Translations under genes and position numbers: made by a program
The notes under the pieces: generated by a model
What the model was told of the DNA's origin: nothing
The model's input: only the letters and a program-made list of their open reading frames with translations
The model's database searches: none
Part shown: positions 24,305 through 31,964 of the stretch, piece after piece
Layout: each line of letters begins with the position of its first letter
How positions within the stretch are numbered: position 1 is the stretch's first letter
Assembly (NCBI RefSeq): GCF_009711055.1
Contig: NZ_WMJY01000001.1
Span: forward strand, 124,001-188,000
DNA length: 64,000 nt
From: Myroides pelagicus
GTDB lineage: Bacteria > Bacteroidota > Bacteroidia > Flavobacteriales > Flavobacteriaceae
Reading direction: 5' to 3'

Positions 24305-25106
24305 CTCTTAACACATTTAAATGATTATCAAAATAGGAGAGCGTATCCAGAGAAGACACTTCATCTCTCCAAGCAAAATCATGGTGTAATTCTACTACAC
24401 GGCCAATAACAAACAAGGTCGGAACATACTGAAAAGCTAAGAGCTCTTGCTCTTCAATAGTCTCAAACCTATAAATGGTCGTCTGCTGATACGCTGTACT
24501 AGCCTGCTGTATGACAGCTATTCCCTTATCAGTACTGATCTGATGCGCTAATAAACTTTTGACTAAGTGCTTTAATTTTAACCCGCTCATGTAAAATACT
24601 AGCGTATCTTCGGTCTTTGCCCAATCATTCCACAGCTCTTCACTAATACTATCGGTGTCAAAAAGCGTTAAGAAACGGACTCCTCTGCTATACCCTCTAG
24701 CAGTCAAAGGAATACCACTACCAGCAGCAGCAGCTAGTCCTGCAGATATACCTGGCACAATCTCATAAGTAATACCATGTTGTTTCAGCACAGTAAGCTC
24801 GTCCAAAATATTGGAGAATATTGATACATCTCCTCCTTTTAGTCGCAATACTTTTTTACCCAACTTTGCATAGTGAACGAGTAACTGATTAATATCCTCT
24901 TGCTTGGTAAATATCCCTTTAGAGCACTGTTTGCCCACATAAATAACTTCTGCAGCAGCACTAGTATAGTTGCTTATAAGTTCAGGAGATACCAGGCGAT
25001 CAACTAGGATAACCTCTGCCGACTGCAAATAACGGAGTGCTTTTACACTGATTAATTCAGGATCTCCAGGTCCTGCACCTGCTAAAATAACTTTTGATTT
25101 CTTCAT
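24294..25106 (-). CDS. cobA: Uroporphyrinogen-III C-methyltransferase
   Basis: The 270-aa SAM-dependent methylase makes precorrin-2, the first step towards siroheme. It shows VILAGAGPGDPELISVKALR (SAM-binding P-loop region), 'VLRLKGGDVSIFSN', 'VPGISAGLAAAAGSGIPLT' and a C-terminal 'PTLFVIGRVVELH'. It corresponds to the C-terminal half of E. coli CysG; the N-terminal half is here attached to a TauE permease (19261-20709). The gene lies in the sulfate operon after a 38-codon small gene. Confidence 0.95.
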   Translation of the reverse strand: MKKSKVILAGAGPGDPELISVKALRYLQSAEVILVDRLVSPELISNYTSAAAEVIYVGKQCSKGIFTKQEDINQLLVHYAKLGKKVLRLKGGDVSIFSNILDELTVLKQHGITYEIVPGISAGLAAAAGSGIPLTARGYSRGVRFLTLFDTDSISEELWNDWAKTEDTLVFYMSGLKLKHLVKSLLAHQISTDKGIAVIQQASTAYQQTTIYRFETIEEQELLAFQYVPTLFVIGRVVELHHDFAWRDEVSSLDTLSYFDNHLNVLRDAI

Positions 25107-25116
25107 GGAGTAAAAA

Positions 25117-25233
25117 TTAGAATGAATACAAGGTTAATTGAACAGTCTGATTTTTAACACCTACATATTTATATAAGTGCGTATTGTATGGGACAATGGT
25201 ATTTGTTGCCGGATTTGTATTGTTTAGTTTCAT
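25117..25233 (-). CDS. 38-aa microprotein inside the sulfate-assimilation operon
   Basis: The ATG overlaps the stop of the cysE-like gene (ATGA at 25230-25233) and the frame fills the gap to 10 bases before cobA, the pattern of a real, coupled gene. The product starts MKLNNTNPATNTIVPYNTHL and ends 'NQTVQLTLYSF'; it is polar, with many Asn and Thr and a beta-prone C-terminus, without Cys, signal or membrane segment. The function is unknown; an interaction with a neighbouring enzyme is a plausible guess. Confidence 0.5.
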   Translation of the reverse strand: MKLNNTNPATNTIVPYNTHLYKYVGVKNQTVQLTLYSF

Positions 25234-26009
25234 TGTTTTATAATTAATGGTTTTTTGTTCTTTTTAAGTTTCTTGATTTGATTGACAGATACTACATTAT
25301 TCGCTTTAATAGATTCACTTACAATACACCCTTGTTCGACAATACAGTGCTTACCGATATGAATATGATCACCTCCTATAATAGAATTAGCCTTAATAGA
25401 CACATGGTCATCGACAAGAATAGACTCCGTTTCTAAATGATGGCTTAATCCTAAAACAACTCCATTAGCAAGGCGAACATGATTTGCAATCTGTACGGTT
25501 TGACTGATGACCACACCAAAGCCACTATCTATTGTAAAACTCTCTCCTATTTTGGCTAAAGGAGCTATCTCAATACCTGTTTGTCTCTTTGCATAAGAAC
25601 AAGCGACGTAACTCATCTCTGGAGTATCAATACTTTGAAGTAGAACGGCTACACGATAAATAAAAGTGGCAAAGAATCCTGAAGACTGAGCGATAACAGC
25701 TACTTTGGTTTGAAATGGAAAGTCTCCCGTTAGATATGCTCTAATATCTAATTCTAATGCGATATACAGCTCTTCTATCTGACTAAAAAAGCGAAGAACT
25801 TTTCCTCTAATCTGCTCTTTACTGCTTAGTGTGATAAGAATATGCTCTAACTCTTGGTATAGCTGTTTCTCTTGATCAAAAAAAGAAGAGATAGGACGAC
25901 AGTCCGAATTGACAAACATCCATTTATACAGATCGCTAAGCCAACACTCTATTTTATCTACCTCAGGTACGCGATTGATAATAGTCTGATTGTAAATGTG
26001 ATCACGCAT
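25230..26009 (-). CDS. Serine acetyltransferase-like left-handed beta-helix protein with altered active site
   Basis: The 259-aa protein has a helical N-terminal half (about 1-140) and hexapeptide repeats in the C-terminal half (about 145-235), the layout of CysE/SrpH. The position between cysN and cobA fits O-acetylserine supply. However, the canonical GIDIHP is GIEIAP (145-150) and the catalytic His motif DHG is DSG (161-163). Asp, His and the catalytic His are therefore all replaced. It may be an inactive, regulatory subunit (cysteine-synthase-complex-like) or have another acceptor. Confidence 0.75.
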   Translation of the reverse strand: MRDHIYNQTIINRVPEVDKIECWLSDLYKWMFVNSDCRPISSFFDQEKQLYQELEHILITLSSKEQIRGKVLRFFSQIEELYIALELDIRAYLTGDFPFQTKVAVIAQSSGFFATFIYRVAVLLQSIDTPEMSYVACSYAKRQTGIEIAPLAKIGESFTIDSGFGVVISQTVQIANHVRLANGVVLGLSHHLETESILVDDHVSIKANSIIGGDHIHIGKHCIVEQGCIVSESIKANNVVSVNQIKKLKKNKKPLIIKQ

Positions 26010-26019
26010 AAGTTTATTA

Positions 26020-27255
26020 TTATAAAAACATTAAAGCACCTACAGTATCATAGGAAGTTTCATCAATAAGAATAGCGTTACCTGTTTTTGAATTCGTTGC
26101 AAAGGCATCATAGTGTAAAGGTTGGTTTGTCTGTAAACTAATCTGAGCAATATCATTGAGCTGCAACTCCTGTGCTGGTAAAAACTCCAAGGTATTGACA
26201 TCCCATTTCTTATTGATTGATTTAATCTTAACACGAACACTGTGGAAGCGATGTTGTAAAATATAAGTCTTCCCCAATTGAAGTGCTTGATTGTCTAACC
26301 AGCTAATCCAAGAATTAAGCTGATTGCCTGTAATAGGTGCATCTTCAATATCTAAAAAGATTGTATCTCCACGGCTAATATCAATATCAGCATCAAAGTG
26401 CAAGACCACATTTTCACCCGCTACTGCCTTATCTACTGACTGAAGATTCTTTTCTATACCAATAATTTGAGCACTAATATTACTAGGTAATATTCTGACG
26501 TGATCTCCGAGATTAAAATCTCCACTTAATACAGCACCAGCATAGCCTCTGTAATCTAAATACCCTTTAGTCTGTGGACGTATAACCCATTGTACTTGAA
26601 AGCGAGCATTGTTTTCAAGTTGCGTGTCAACTTCAACTGTTTCTAAAACTTCTAATAATGGCTTGCCCTTATACCAATGGGTATTCGATGAAAGACTTAC
26701 TATATTATCACCGTTTAATGCACTAATTGGAATATAGATTAACTCTGAAAAGTTGAATTGCTTATTTAATCCTTCAAACCCTCGTTTGATCTCCTCATAT
26801 ACCGCAACATCGTACCCTATTAGATCCATCTTATTAATAGCCACAATTACTTTTTTAATCCCCATAAGTGAAGCCACAGCAGCATGTCGCTTAGTCTGCT
26901 CAGTAATTCCTTTTCTCGCATCAATAAGAATGATGATTAAATCAGATACTGAAGCAGCAGTAACCATATTTCTAGTATATTGTTGGTGTCCGGGTGCATC
27001 AGCTATAATAAACTTGCGGCGTTCAGTGGCGAAGTATTTATACGCTACGTCAATCGTAATCCCCTGTTCTCTCTCTGCTCTAAGTCCATCTGTAATAAGA
27101 GCTAAGTCTATAGTCTCCTGTCCAATTTCATTGGTGCTTGCCAATACCCCTAGATGATCCGTAGAAATACTATTTGAATCATAGAGTAATCGTCCAATTA
27201 AAGTACTCTTTCCATCATCTACGTTTCCTGCGGTAATAAATTTTAATGTATTCAT
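26020..27255 (-). CDS. cysN: Sulfate adenylyltransferase GTPase subunit
   Basis: The ATG at 27255 (MNTLKFITAGNVDDGKSTLI) gives 411 aa. The frame is open 24 codons further, but that part overlaps cysD and is unlike the family. G motifs are GNVDDGKST (G1), DAPGHQQYTRN (G3) and NKMD (G4), followed by EF-Tu-like domains 2 and 3. With CysD it makes APS from sulfate and ATP, driven by GTP hydrolysis. No APS-kinase domain is fused and no cysC is present, which fits the APS-type reductase encoded upstream. Confidence 0.95.
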   Translation of the reverse strand: MNTLKFITAGNVDDGKSTLIGRLLYDSNSISTDHLGVLASTNEIGQETIDLALITDGLRAEREQGITIDVAYKYFATERRKFIIADAPGHQQYTRNMVTAASVSDLIIILIDARKGITEQTKRHAAVASLMGIKKVIVAINKMDLIGYDVAVYEEIKRGFEGLNKQFNFSELIYIPISALNGDNIVSLSSNTHWYKGKPLLEVLETVEVDTQLENNARFQVQWVIRPQTKGYLDYRGYAGAVLSGDFNLGDHVRILPSNISAQIIGIEKNLQSVDKAVAGENVVLHFDADIDISRGDTIFLDIEDAPITGNQLNSWISWLDNQALQLGKTYILQHRFHSVRVKIKSINKKWDVNTLEFLPAQELQLNDIAQISLQTNQPLHYDAFATNSKTGNAILIDETSYDTVGALMFL

Positions 27256-27271
27256 TTCGTTTTCTTTACAA

Positions 27272-28174
27272 TTAAAAATATCCTTTCTTTTTTCTGTCTT
27301 CCATTGCAGCTTCAGACAGCAGATCATCTAACCTAGTCTGACCTCTCTCACTTATGCGAGATTGCTTAATATCTTCTATAATATCATCAATGGTAACAGC
27401 AGAAGAAGCAACAGCAGCCGTACAAGTCATATCACCTACTGTACGATAGCGAACTTGTGTCTTGATAACGTTATCACCAAGAGTAGCTGGTGTAAATGAT
27501 GATAGTGCAATCAACTTATCATTATACTCTATACACTCACGTTCGTGGGCAAAGTACAAGCCAGGTAATTCTATATTATTTGCTTTGATATAATTCCAGA
27601 TATCTAGTTCTGTCCAGTTACTAATCGGAAATACTCGCGTATTATGTCCTTGTTGCATTCTACCATTATAAATATCCCATAACTCAGGACGCTGAAGTTT
27701 AGGATCCCATTGACCGAAGTCATCTCTTAAAGAAAAGATACGCTCCTTGGCTCTAGCTTTTTCTTCATCTCTCCTAGCTCCACCAATACAAGCATCAAAT
27801 CCATGAGATTCAATTGTATCCAATAAAGTATATGCTTGTAGTGCATTTCGTGAAGGGAACCTTCCTTGTGTTTCTTTAAGATTATATTTTTTGATACTGT
27901 CAGTCACATGCCCGACGATTAACTCTTCCCCTATCTCACTCACAAGTTTATCTCGAAAAGCTAATGCTTCTGGAAAGTTGTGACCTGTATCTATATGTAC
28001 TAAAGGAAAAGGAAACTTGCCTGGTCTAAATGCCTTGAGCGCTAAGTGAACCAAGACAATAGAATCTTTACCTCCAGAAAATAGTAAAGCAGGCTTTTCA
28101 AACTGTGCAGCTGTTTCTCTTAAAATATAGATTGCTTCCTGTTCTAGGGTTTCTAAATAATTACTTTCTTTCAT
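27272..28174 (-). CDS. cysD: Sulfate adenylyltransferase subunit 2
   Basis: This 300-aa member of the PAPS reductase/ATP pyrophosphatase superfamily has PP-loop LLFSGGKDSIVLVHL (about 29-43) and the conserved 'GRFPSRNALQAYTLLD', 'CIGGARRDEEKARAKERIFS' and 'VFPISNWTELDIWNYI' blocks. It catalyses the adenylyl transfer to sulfate in complex with CysN. It lies 16 bases upstream of cysN. Confidence 0.96.
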   Translation of the reverse strand: MKESNYLETLEQEAIYILRETAAQFEKPALLFSGGKDSIVLVHLALKAFRPGKFPFPLVHIDTGHNFPEALAFRDKLVSEIGEELIVGHVTDSIKKYNLKETQGRFPSRNALQAYTLLDTIESHGFDACIGGARRDEEKARAKERIFSLRDDFGQWDPKLQRPELWDIYNGRMQQGHNTRVFPISNWTELDIWNYIKANNIELPGLYFAHERECIEYNDKLIALSSFTPATLGDNVIKTQVRYRTVGDMTCTAAVASSAVTIDDIIEDIKQSRISERGQTRLDDLLSEAAMEDRKKKGYF

Positions 28175-28190
28175 ACTTATATATTTCTTT

Positions 28191-28898
28191 CTATTGTTTT
28201 AAATGTAACCCACATTCCTTCTTTGAGGCATCTTCCCACCACCATCTACCAGCCCTAAAATCTTCACCGGACTTAATCGCACGAGTACATGGACTGCACC
28301 CTATACTTACATAACCTTGCTTATGCAAAGGATTAAAAGGAATATTATTGTCTTTGATAAACTCCTCCACCATTGTACTAGTCCAATTAAGCAATGGATG
28401 AAACTTAATAATCTGATTATCTTCATCCCATTCAAACTGTCTCATTGATTGCCGATTGGTAGAATGCTCTGCTCTTAGTCCTGTAATCCAAACTTGTTTG
28501 CCAATTAAGGCTCGCTTTAAAGGCGCTACCTTTCTTAGCCAACAACATTTCTTGCGCAGCTCCACTGATTGATAAAAACAATCAGGTCCATGTTCATTGA
28601 TAAAGTTTTCAATACCTATCGTATCAGGATAATAAGCCTTAATAGGTAAACCATATTTAGCTAAGGTTAGATTCCAAGTATCATACGTTTGATCAAACAG
28701 CCTACCAGTGTCTAATGTAAAAACTGTTACCTCACTATGCTCCTTTAGTAAATGAGTGATGACCTGATCTTCATAACTAAAGCTTGTGGAGAAACATATC
28801 GACGGAAAGTAAGTCTTTAAATATGCTAATTGATCCCCAAAAGCCAAACCAGATATATCGCTCTTAATCAGTTTGTTAAATTCGTCTTCTAAAGTCAT
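28191..28898 (-). CDS. cysH: Adenylylsulfate (APS) reductase, assimilatory
   Basis: The 235-aa CysH-family protein has a PP-loop variant (ICFSTSFSYEDQVITHL), the CC pair in ELRKKCCWLRKVAPL, and a second Cys pair GCSPCTRA. The CC...CxxC set binds a [4Fe-4S] cluster and marks APS rather than PAPS reductases. The C-terminal KKECGLH holds the catalytic Cys that forms the sulfo-intermediate. It makes sulfite for CysIJ. Use of APS agrees with the lack of cysC. Confidence 0.93.
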   Translation of the reverse strand: MTLEDEFNKLIKSDISGLAFGDQLAYLKTYFPSICFSTSFSYEDQVITHLLKEHSEVTVFTLDTGRLFDQTYDTWNLTLAKYGLPIKAYYPDTIGIENFINEHGPDCFYQSVELRKKCCWLRKVAPLKRALIGKQVWITGLRAEHSTNRQSMRQFEWDEDNQIIKFHPLLNWTSTMVEEFIKDNNIPFNPLHKQGYVSIGCSPCTRAIKSGEDFRAGRWWWEDASKKECGLHLKQ

Positions 28899-28937
28899 TT
28901 TATATATACAATTTTCTAATATCTATAATATCTATCA

Positions 28938-28960
28938 TTTTAGTAGTCTTTAGACTAAAA
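28938..28960. promoter_or_regulatory. Palindrome between rrf2 and cysH
   Basis: TTTTAGT...ACTAAAA arms enclose AGTCT-TT-AGACT, giving a strongly symmetric 23-base site in the 65-base gap between the regulator and cysH genes. It could be an Rrf2-protein operator with an internal promoter, or an RNA hairpin that tunes expression between the two genes. Confidence 0.4.
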
Positions 28961-28963
28961 AAA

Positions 28964-29380
28964 TTAATCGTTGTCTATAAAGCGTTGTAAAGTTGCCTCT
29001 GACATACTCTTTCTTGTTTTATCTCTTATCTCGATAAGCTGATTTCTCAAATAACAAGTCTCTTCATCTACGCAATCATCACAAGGTTCATAGTAATTTA
29101 ATGAGACACATGGCGTTAATGCGATTGGCCCATCAAATATTCTGTACAAATCCGCCACTGATACTTCATTAGGATCTTTTATTAAATAATATCCCCCTGC
29201 TACTCCTTTCTTGCTATTGACTAATTTAACTCTCTTGAGTTCTAACAATATTTGTTCTAAGAATTTCTTAGGAATATTCTCTTGTTCTGCAATACTGGCA
29301 ATCGTTAGTTGCCCTTGTTTATATACTCTAGCTAGGCAAACCATTGCTTTTAAAGCATATTTACATCGTTTTGATAACAT
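28964..29380 (-). CDS. Rrf2-family transcriptional regulator, first gene of the sulfate operon
   Basis: The 138-aa protein has an N-terminal winged helix (LTIASIAEQENIPKKFLEQI, then 'VNSKKGVAGGYYL') and four Cys in the C-terminal part, C-x8-C-x2-C-x5-C (TPCVSLNYYEPCDDCVDEET then C). They may bind an Fe-S cluster or sense thiols. Relatives include CymR (cysteine metabolism) and IscR. As promoter-proximal gene of the cys operon it probably regulates it. Its own leader carries a cysteine-rich uORF and a terminator hairpin. Confidence 0.92.
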   Translation of the reverse strand: MLSKRCKYALKAMVCLARVYKQGQLTIASIAEQENIPKKFLEQILLELKRVKLVNSKKGVAGGYYLIKDPNEVSVADLYRIFDGPIALTPCVSLNYYEPCDDCVDEETCYLRNQLIEIRDKTRKSMSEATLQRFIDND

Positions 29381-29396
29381 ATAATTCTCTTTGCAT

Positions 29397-29434
29397 AAAA
29401 AAAAAGACTCCTTATTTATGAATAAGGAGTCTTT
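29397..29434 (-). terminator. Attenuator terminator in the leader of the rrf2-cys operon
   Basis: On the minus strand AAAGACTCCTTATT (29434-29421), loop CATA and AATAAGGAGTCTTT form a perfect 14-bp stem followed by an unbroken T run, only 16-17 bases upstream of the rrf2 ATG. Without read-through control the operon could hardly be expressed, so it must be conditional. The 5' arm can alternatively pair with GAGTAAGGA at the stop of the leader peptide. Confidence 0.85.
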
Positions 29435-29473
29435 CGTTTATATTTTATATTCAAATATAGCTATGCGATATCC

Positions 29474-29530
29474 TTACTCTTTCTTAAAAAAGCATTGACA
29501 CATACACATATCTAAACTATTCTGTCTCAT
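29474..29530 (-). CDS. Cysteine/methionine-rich leader peptide of the sulfate operon
   Basis: An 18-codon frame encodes MRQNSLDMCMCQCFFKKE, with Cys at 9, 11 and 13 and Met at 8 and 10. It lies between a well-placed promoter and the attenuator terminator. Its stop region GAGTAAGGA is complementary at all 9 positions (one G-U) to TCCTTATTC in the terminator's 5' arm. Ribosome stalling at the Cys codons would leave this segment free to block the terminator, while complete translation would cover it. Confidence 0.7.
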   Translation of the reverse strand: MRQNSLDMCMCQCFFKKE

Positions 29531-29552
29531 TTTGTGATTTTTAAATCTTGTA

Positions 29553-29583
29553 CAAATGAAATAAATAATATTCGGTTTGACAA
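29553..29583 (-). promoter_or_regulatory. Promoter of the rrf2-cys operon
   Basis: On the minus strand a TTG (29583-29581) is followed after 20 bases by TTCATTTG (29560-29553). This is 7 of 8 to the effective Bacteroidetes -33/-7 arrangement TTG-N17-23-TAnnTTTG. Transcription would begin near 29,546, about 16 bases before the leader-peptide ATG. Confidence 0.65.
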
Positions 29584-29777
29584 TAAAAAAACAATATTTT
29601 TTTAAATAAATCACAATTAAAAAACACAAACAACTGAATTACATACTTTTAATAAAAACATTCTTTAATAAAAATATTAACACAACACTTGTATCACCCT
29701 CTTTAATAGTCTACAAAATATGAAATAGAATAACAATAATTCTTATAAGGAAAGCCTCTTAAATAGATAATAAAAAT

Positions 29778-29805
29778 AAAAGCCACTTGATTTCAAGTGG
29801 CTTTT
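29778..29805. terminator. Terminator downstream of the secreted-protein gene
   Basis: A 13-bp perfect stem AAAAGCCACTTGA / TCAAGTGGCTTTT has a 2-base loop; A and T runs on both sides make it usable in both directions. Confidence 0.8.
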
Positions 29806-29806
29806 A

Positions 29807-29884
29807 TTACTTATTTTTTAAAGAATTAATACGATGCTGCATTTGATTCACAAACTCTACAGCCTTCTTTAAGTCCTGTGTCAT
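29807..29884 (-). CDS. Possible 25-codon downstream frame
   Basis: Directly after the TAA of the gene at 29885 comes an in-frame ATG (TAAATG) opening 25 codons (MTQDLKKAVEFVNQMQHRIN...) that end exactly at the terminator. The product would be a charged helix. It could be a separate microprotein made by stop-start reinitiation, or the former C-terminus of the upstream protein cut off by a nonsense mutation. Confidence 0.3.
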   Translation of the reverse strand: MTQDLKKAVEFVNQMQHRINSLKNK

Positions 29885-30265
29885 TTAATTCTTTTGCTTT
29901 CTCATCTTGTTCATTTCCTTTGACATTTTGCCATATTCAAAGCTATCTGATGTACTATTAAATGTTGATCTTTTAATGTTTTTACTAAACCCTTTTAGTT
30001 GATTTTTACCTTGTTTTATTAAATACATTGGGTTATTGTCTTGTAAAATAAATATAGTGTCATTTCTTTCAAAGAATTCATGTTTGGCTTTTCCATTAAC
30101 ATTCACTTTTCCTTTTCCATCGAACTCTAAAGTATTGGTTAAAATCCAAAAGGACTTATTTTTAAAAGTCCCAATTAAGTTGTTTGAAGCCTTTTGGCCA
30201 AATGCAAATACTGCTTGTAAAGCAAACAGTACAACTAGTAAGTTTCTCATAATATTTTTCTTCAA
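29885..30265 (-). CDS. Hypothetical secreted protein
   Basis: The 126-aa protein has a signal peptide (NLLVVLFALQAVFAFGQ, cleavage after AFG or FGQ). The mature part is basic and beta-rich with a lipocalin-like opening (LIGTFKNKSFWILTNTLEFD) and a Lys/Met-rich tail (GKMSKEMNKMRKQKN). The start is either Met 1 or Met 6. The protein is probably periplasmic or outer-membrane associated. No domain is recognised with confidence. Confidence 0.6.
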   Translation of the reverse strand: MKKNIMRNLLVVLFALQAVFAFGQKASNNLIGTFKNKSFWILTNTLEFDGKGKVNVNGKAKHEFFERNDTIFILQDNNPMYLIKQGKNQLKGFSKNIKRSTFNSTSDSFEYGKMSKEMNKMRKQKN

Positions 30266-30315
30266 ACTTAACTAAGTACAATTCCTATCAAGTGATTAAC
30301 TAGTGCATTAAGTTT

Positions 30316-31164
30316 TTAGGCTTTTGTATTAAAAAAGTGCTTCAAGTGCTGCTCCCCATAAGAAGGTGCTACGTTATCGTTTGCCATAGCTGTAAGAAAG
30401 AACTCAAAGGGTCCATATACTTTTGAGCTAGTAAACAAGCGTAAGACTTTAATAATTAAAACTCTAATAAAGTCTGGCAAACAGACTATTTCCCCCCTTT
30501 TTCCAAGTGCTTGTAATGCTAATTCTGCTATTTCGTATTGAGAAAATACATCAGGCCCTCCTACATTAGATTCGCTTTCCTCTCCTAGCATTTTATCTAC
30601 GCAGACCTTAGCTAAATCCTCTCCTGCAATAGGATTTAGTTTCTTATCCCCTTTTCCAAATAAGTAAACACGTCCTTTTCTGGCCATATTTAAAAAATCG
30701 AGCATATCAGAAAAGAATCCATTTGGACGTATGACTCTATAGTCTATCCCAGAAGCTTTTAACTGATCGACAAAACCTTCTTTTGCCTGAAAGATTTTTA
30801 GTGATTTTAATTTATCTCCATTTAAAGAGGATACATACAAAAATCGTTCAACACCTGTGTGAAGTGCTTGATTTAGTAGATTTATATTACCTTGATAATC
30901 TACGTCCATATAGGTCAATCCATCTTTTTGCCTTGTTATTCCTACCGTAGAAAACACCCAGTCTATTGAGTCTGTTATACCTTGTAGGGTGTCAATTTCT
31001 GTAATTTCTCCTACGAAAACTTCATCCGCTTCTATGACTTTTTCTCGTTGTTGTTCTCTGCGTATAAGCACACGTACCCAATACCCTCTATTTTTAAGTT
31101 CTTTCAAGATACAGCTTCCTAAATATCCTGTTGCTCCAGCTACCAATACTCTTTTGTTTTGCAT
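30316..31164 (-). CDS. NAD(P)-binding SDR-family oxidoreductase (NmrA/atypical SDR)
   Basis: The 282-aa protein has a Rossmann fold with the glycine motif VLVAGATGYLGSCILKEL at the N-terminus and 'VFSTVGITRQ' and 'RFLYVSSLNGDKL' following strands 4 and 5. There is no classical YxxxK pair, as in atypical SDRs or NmrA-like sensors. The C-terminal 'FFLTAMANDNVAPSYGEQHL' is shared with epimerase-like proteins of this type. The substrate is unknown. The Crp/Fnr gene lies 70 bases upstream on the same strand and may control it. Confidence 0.85.
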   Translation of the reverse strand: MQNKRVLVAGATGYLGSCILKELKNRGYWVRVLIRREQQREKVIEADEVFVGEITEIDTLQGITDSIDWVFSTVGITRQKDGLTYMDVDYQGNINLLNQALHTGVERFLYVSSLNGDKLKSLKIFQAKEGFVDQLKASGIDYRVIRPNGFFSDMLDFLNMARKGRVYLFGKGDKKLNPIAGEDLAKVCVDKMLGEESESNVGGPDVFSQYEIAELALQALGKRGEIVCLPDFIRVLIIKVLRLFTSSKVYGPFEFFLTAMANDNVAPSYGEQHLKHFFNTKA

Positions 31165-31234
31165 AATTTGCCTTTTTTAATTGAATCAAAGGTAGAAACG
31201 TTAATATTTAATTTCCTTGACAAACGTCAATAAT

Positions 31235-31810
31235 TCACTTTTTCATTAACCTAGAACGAATTCTACTCAAAGTTTCAGGTGATACCCCTAAAAAAGTAGC
31301 TATATAGTGCTGTGGCACTCTCTGAAATAGCTCCTTTTGATGGTTAATTAGGTCAACATAGCGCTGTGCGGCAGTCTGGGTTACAAACGATGATATTATT
31401 CGCTGTGCGGTCAACAATTCATTCTCAACGGCTATACGCGCAATATTTTCAAAAGTAGAAGAGTATTCCATTAATAAATCAATGGTGTTTGGAGAAAAGA
31501 CACACAGCGTTGTGTTTTCTAAAGCTTCGTAATTCTCTTTTGCTGGTCGGTGAAAGGTATAACTATCACCTGCACAAATAAACTGTCCTTCTGAGTAAAA
31601 GAATGCGGTCTTTTCATTTCCTTCCACATTATAAAACAGACGAACACACCCTTGTAAGACAAAGTAAATATCTGTAGCAACTTCACCTTCTTGAAAAATA
31701 ACAGCGTGTTTATCAAATGTTCTAATGTCTACATGGTCTATTAAGTAATCTTTCTCTTTTGCAGTCAGCGGTGTATAGTTGGCTATATAATCTATTAATA
31801 AATCTAACAT
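31235..31810 (-). CDS. Crp/Fnr-family transcriptional regulator
   Basis: The ATG at 31810 (MLDLLIDYIANYTPLTAKEK) is used rather than a GTG two codons earlier, giving 191 aa. An N-terminal cyclic-nucleotide-binding-like beta barrel (FQEGEVATDIYFVLQGCVRL) is followed by a dimerisation helix and a C-terminal HTH (YIATFLGVSPETLSRIRSRL). There is no N-terminal Cys cluster, so it is not Fnr-like in sensing. This group is numerous in Bacteroidota and usually binds unknown ligands. A palindrome (31879-31908) lies in the divergent promoter region. Confidence 0.9.
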   Translation of the reverse strand: MLDLLIDYIANYTPLTAKEKDYLIDHVDIRTFDKHAVIFQEGEVATDIYFVLQGCVRLFYNVEGNEKTAFFYSEGQFICAGDSYTFHRPAKENYEALENTTLCVFSPNTIDLLMEYSSTFENIARIAVENELLTAQRIISSFVTQTAAQRYVDLINHQKELFQRVPQHYIATFLGVSPETLSRIRSRLMKK

Positions 31811-31878
31811 AATCACTTCTTTAGTTAAAGATAAATTATTCTACCTAGACATGAAAAAAATTTTTTAAGCTATTCAAA

Positions 31879-31908
31879 ATTAGAAATGATGTAAGAAAGA
31901 TTTCTAAT
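31879..31908. promoter_or_regulatory. Inverted repeat in the divergent region next to the crp-like gene
   Basis: ATTAGAAAT and ATTTCTAAT form perfect 9-bp arms with a 12-base spacer, between the Crp/Fnr gene and the broken oxidoreductase gene. It is a candidate operator for that regulator or for its divergent target. Confidence 0.4.
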
Positions 31909-31964
31909 GATATAACTGTTCTACCTCTATTTATCTTGACTTTTGCTATCTTAAAGTAAATGAT

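Larger units (their letters stand above)
29381..29884. other. Leader and intergenic region between the cys operon and the next gene pair
   Basis: From left to right this holds the attenuator terminator, leader peptide and promoter of the cys operon (29397-29583), then about 190 bases of AT-rich spacer without features. A terminator (29778-29805) and a 25-codon frame (29807-29884) belonging to the gene at 29885 complete it. Confidence 0.7.
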
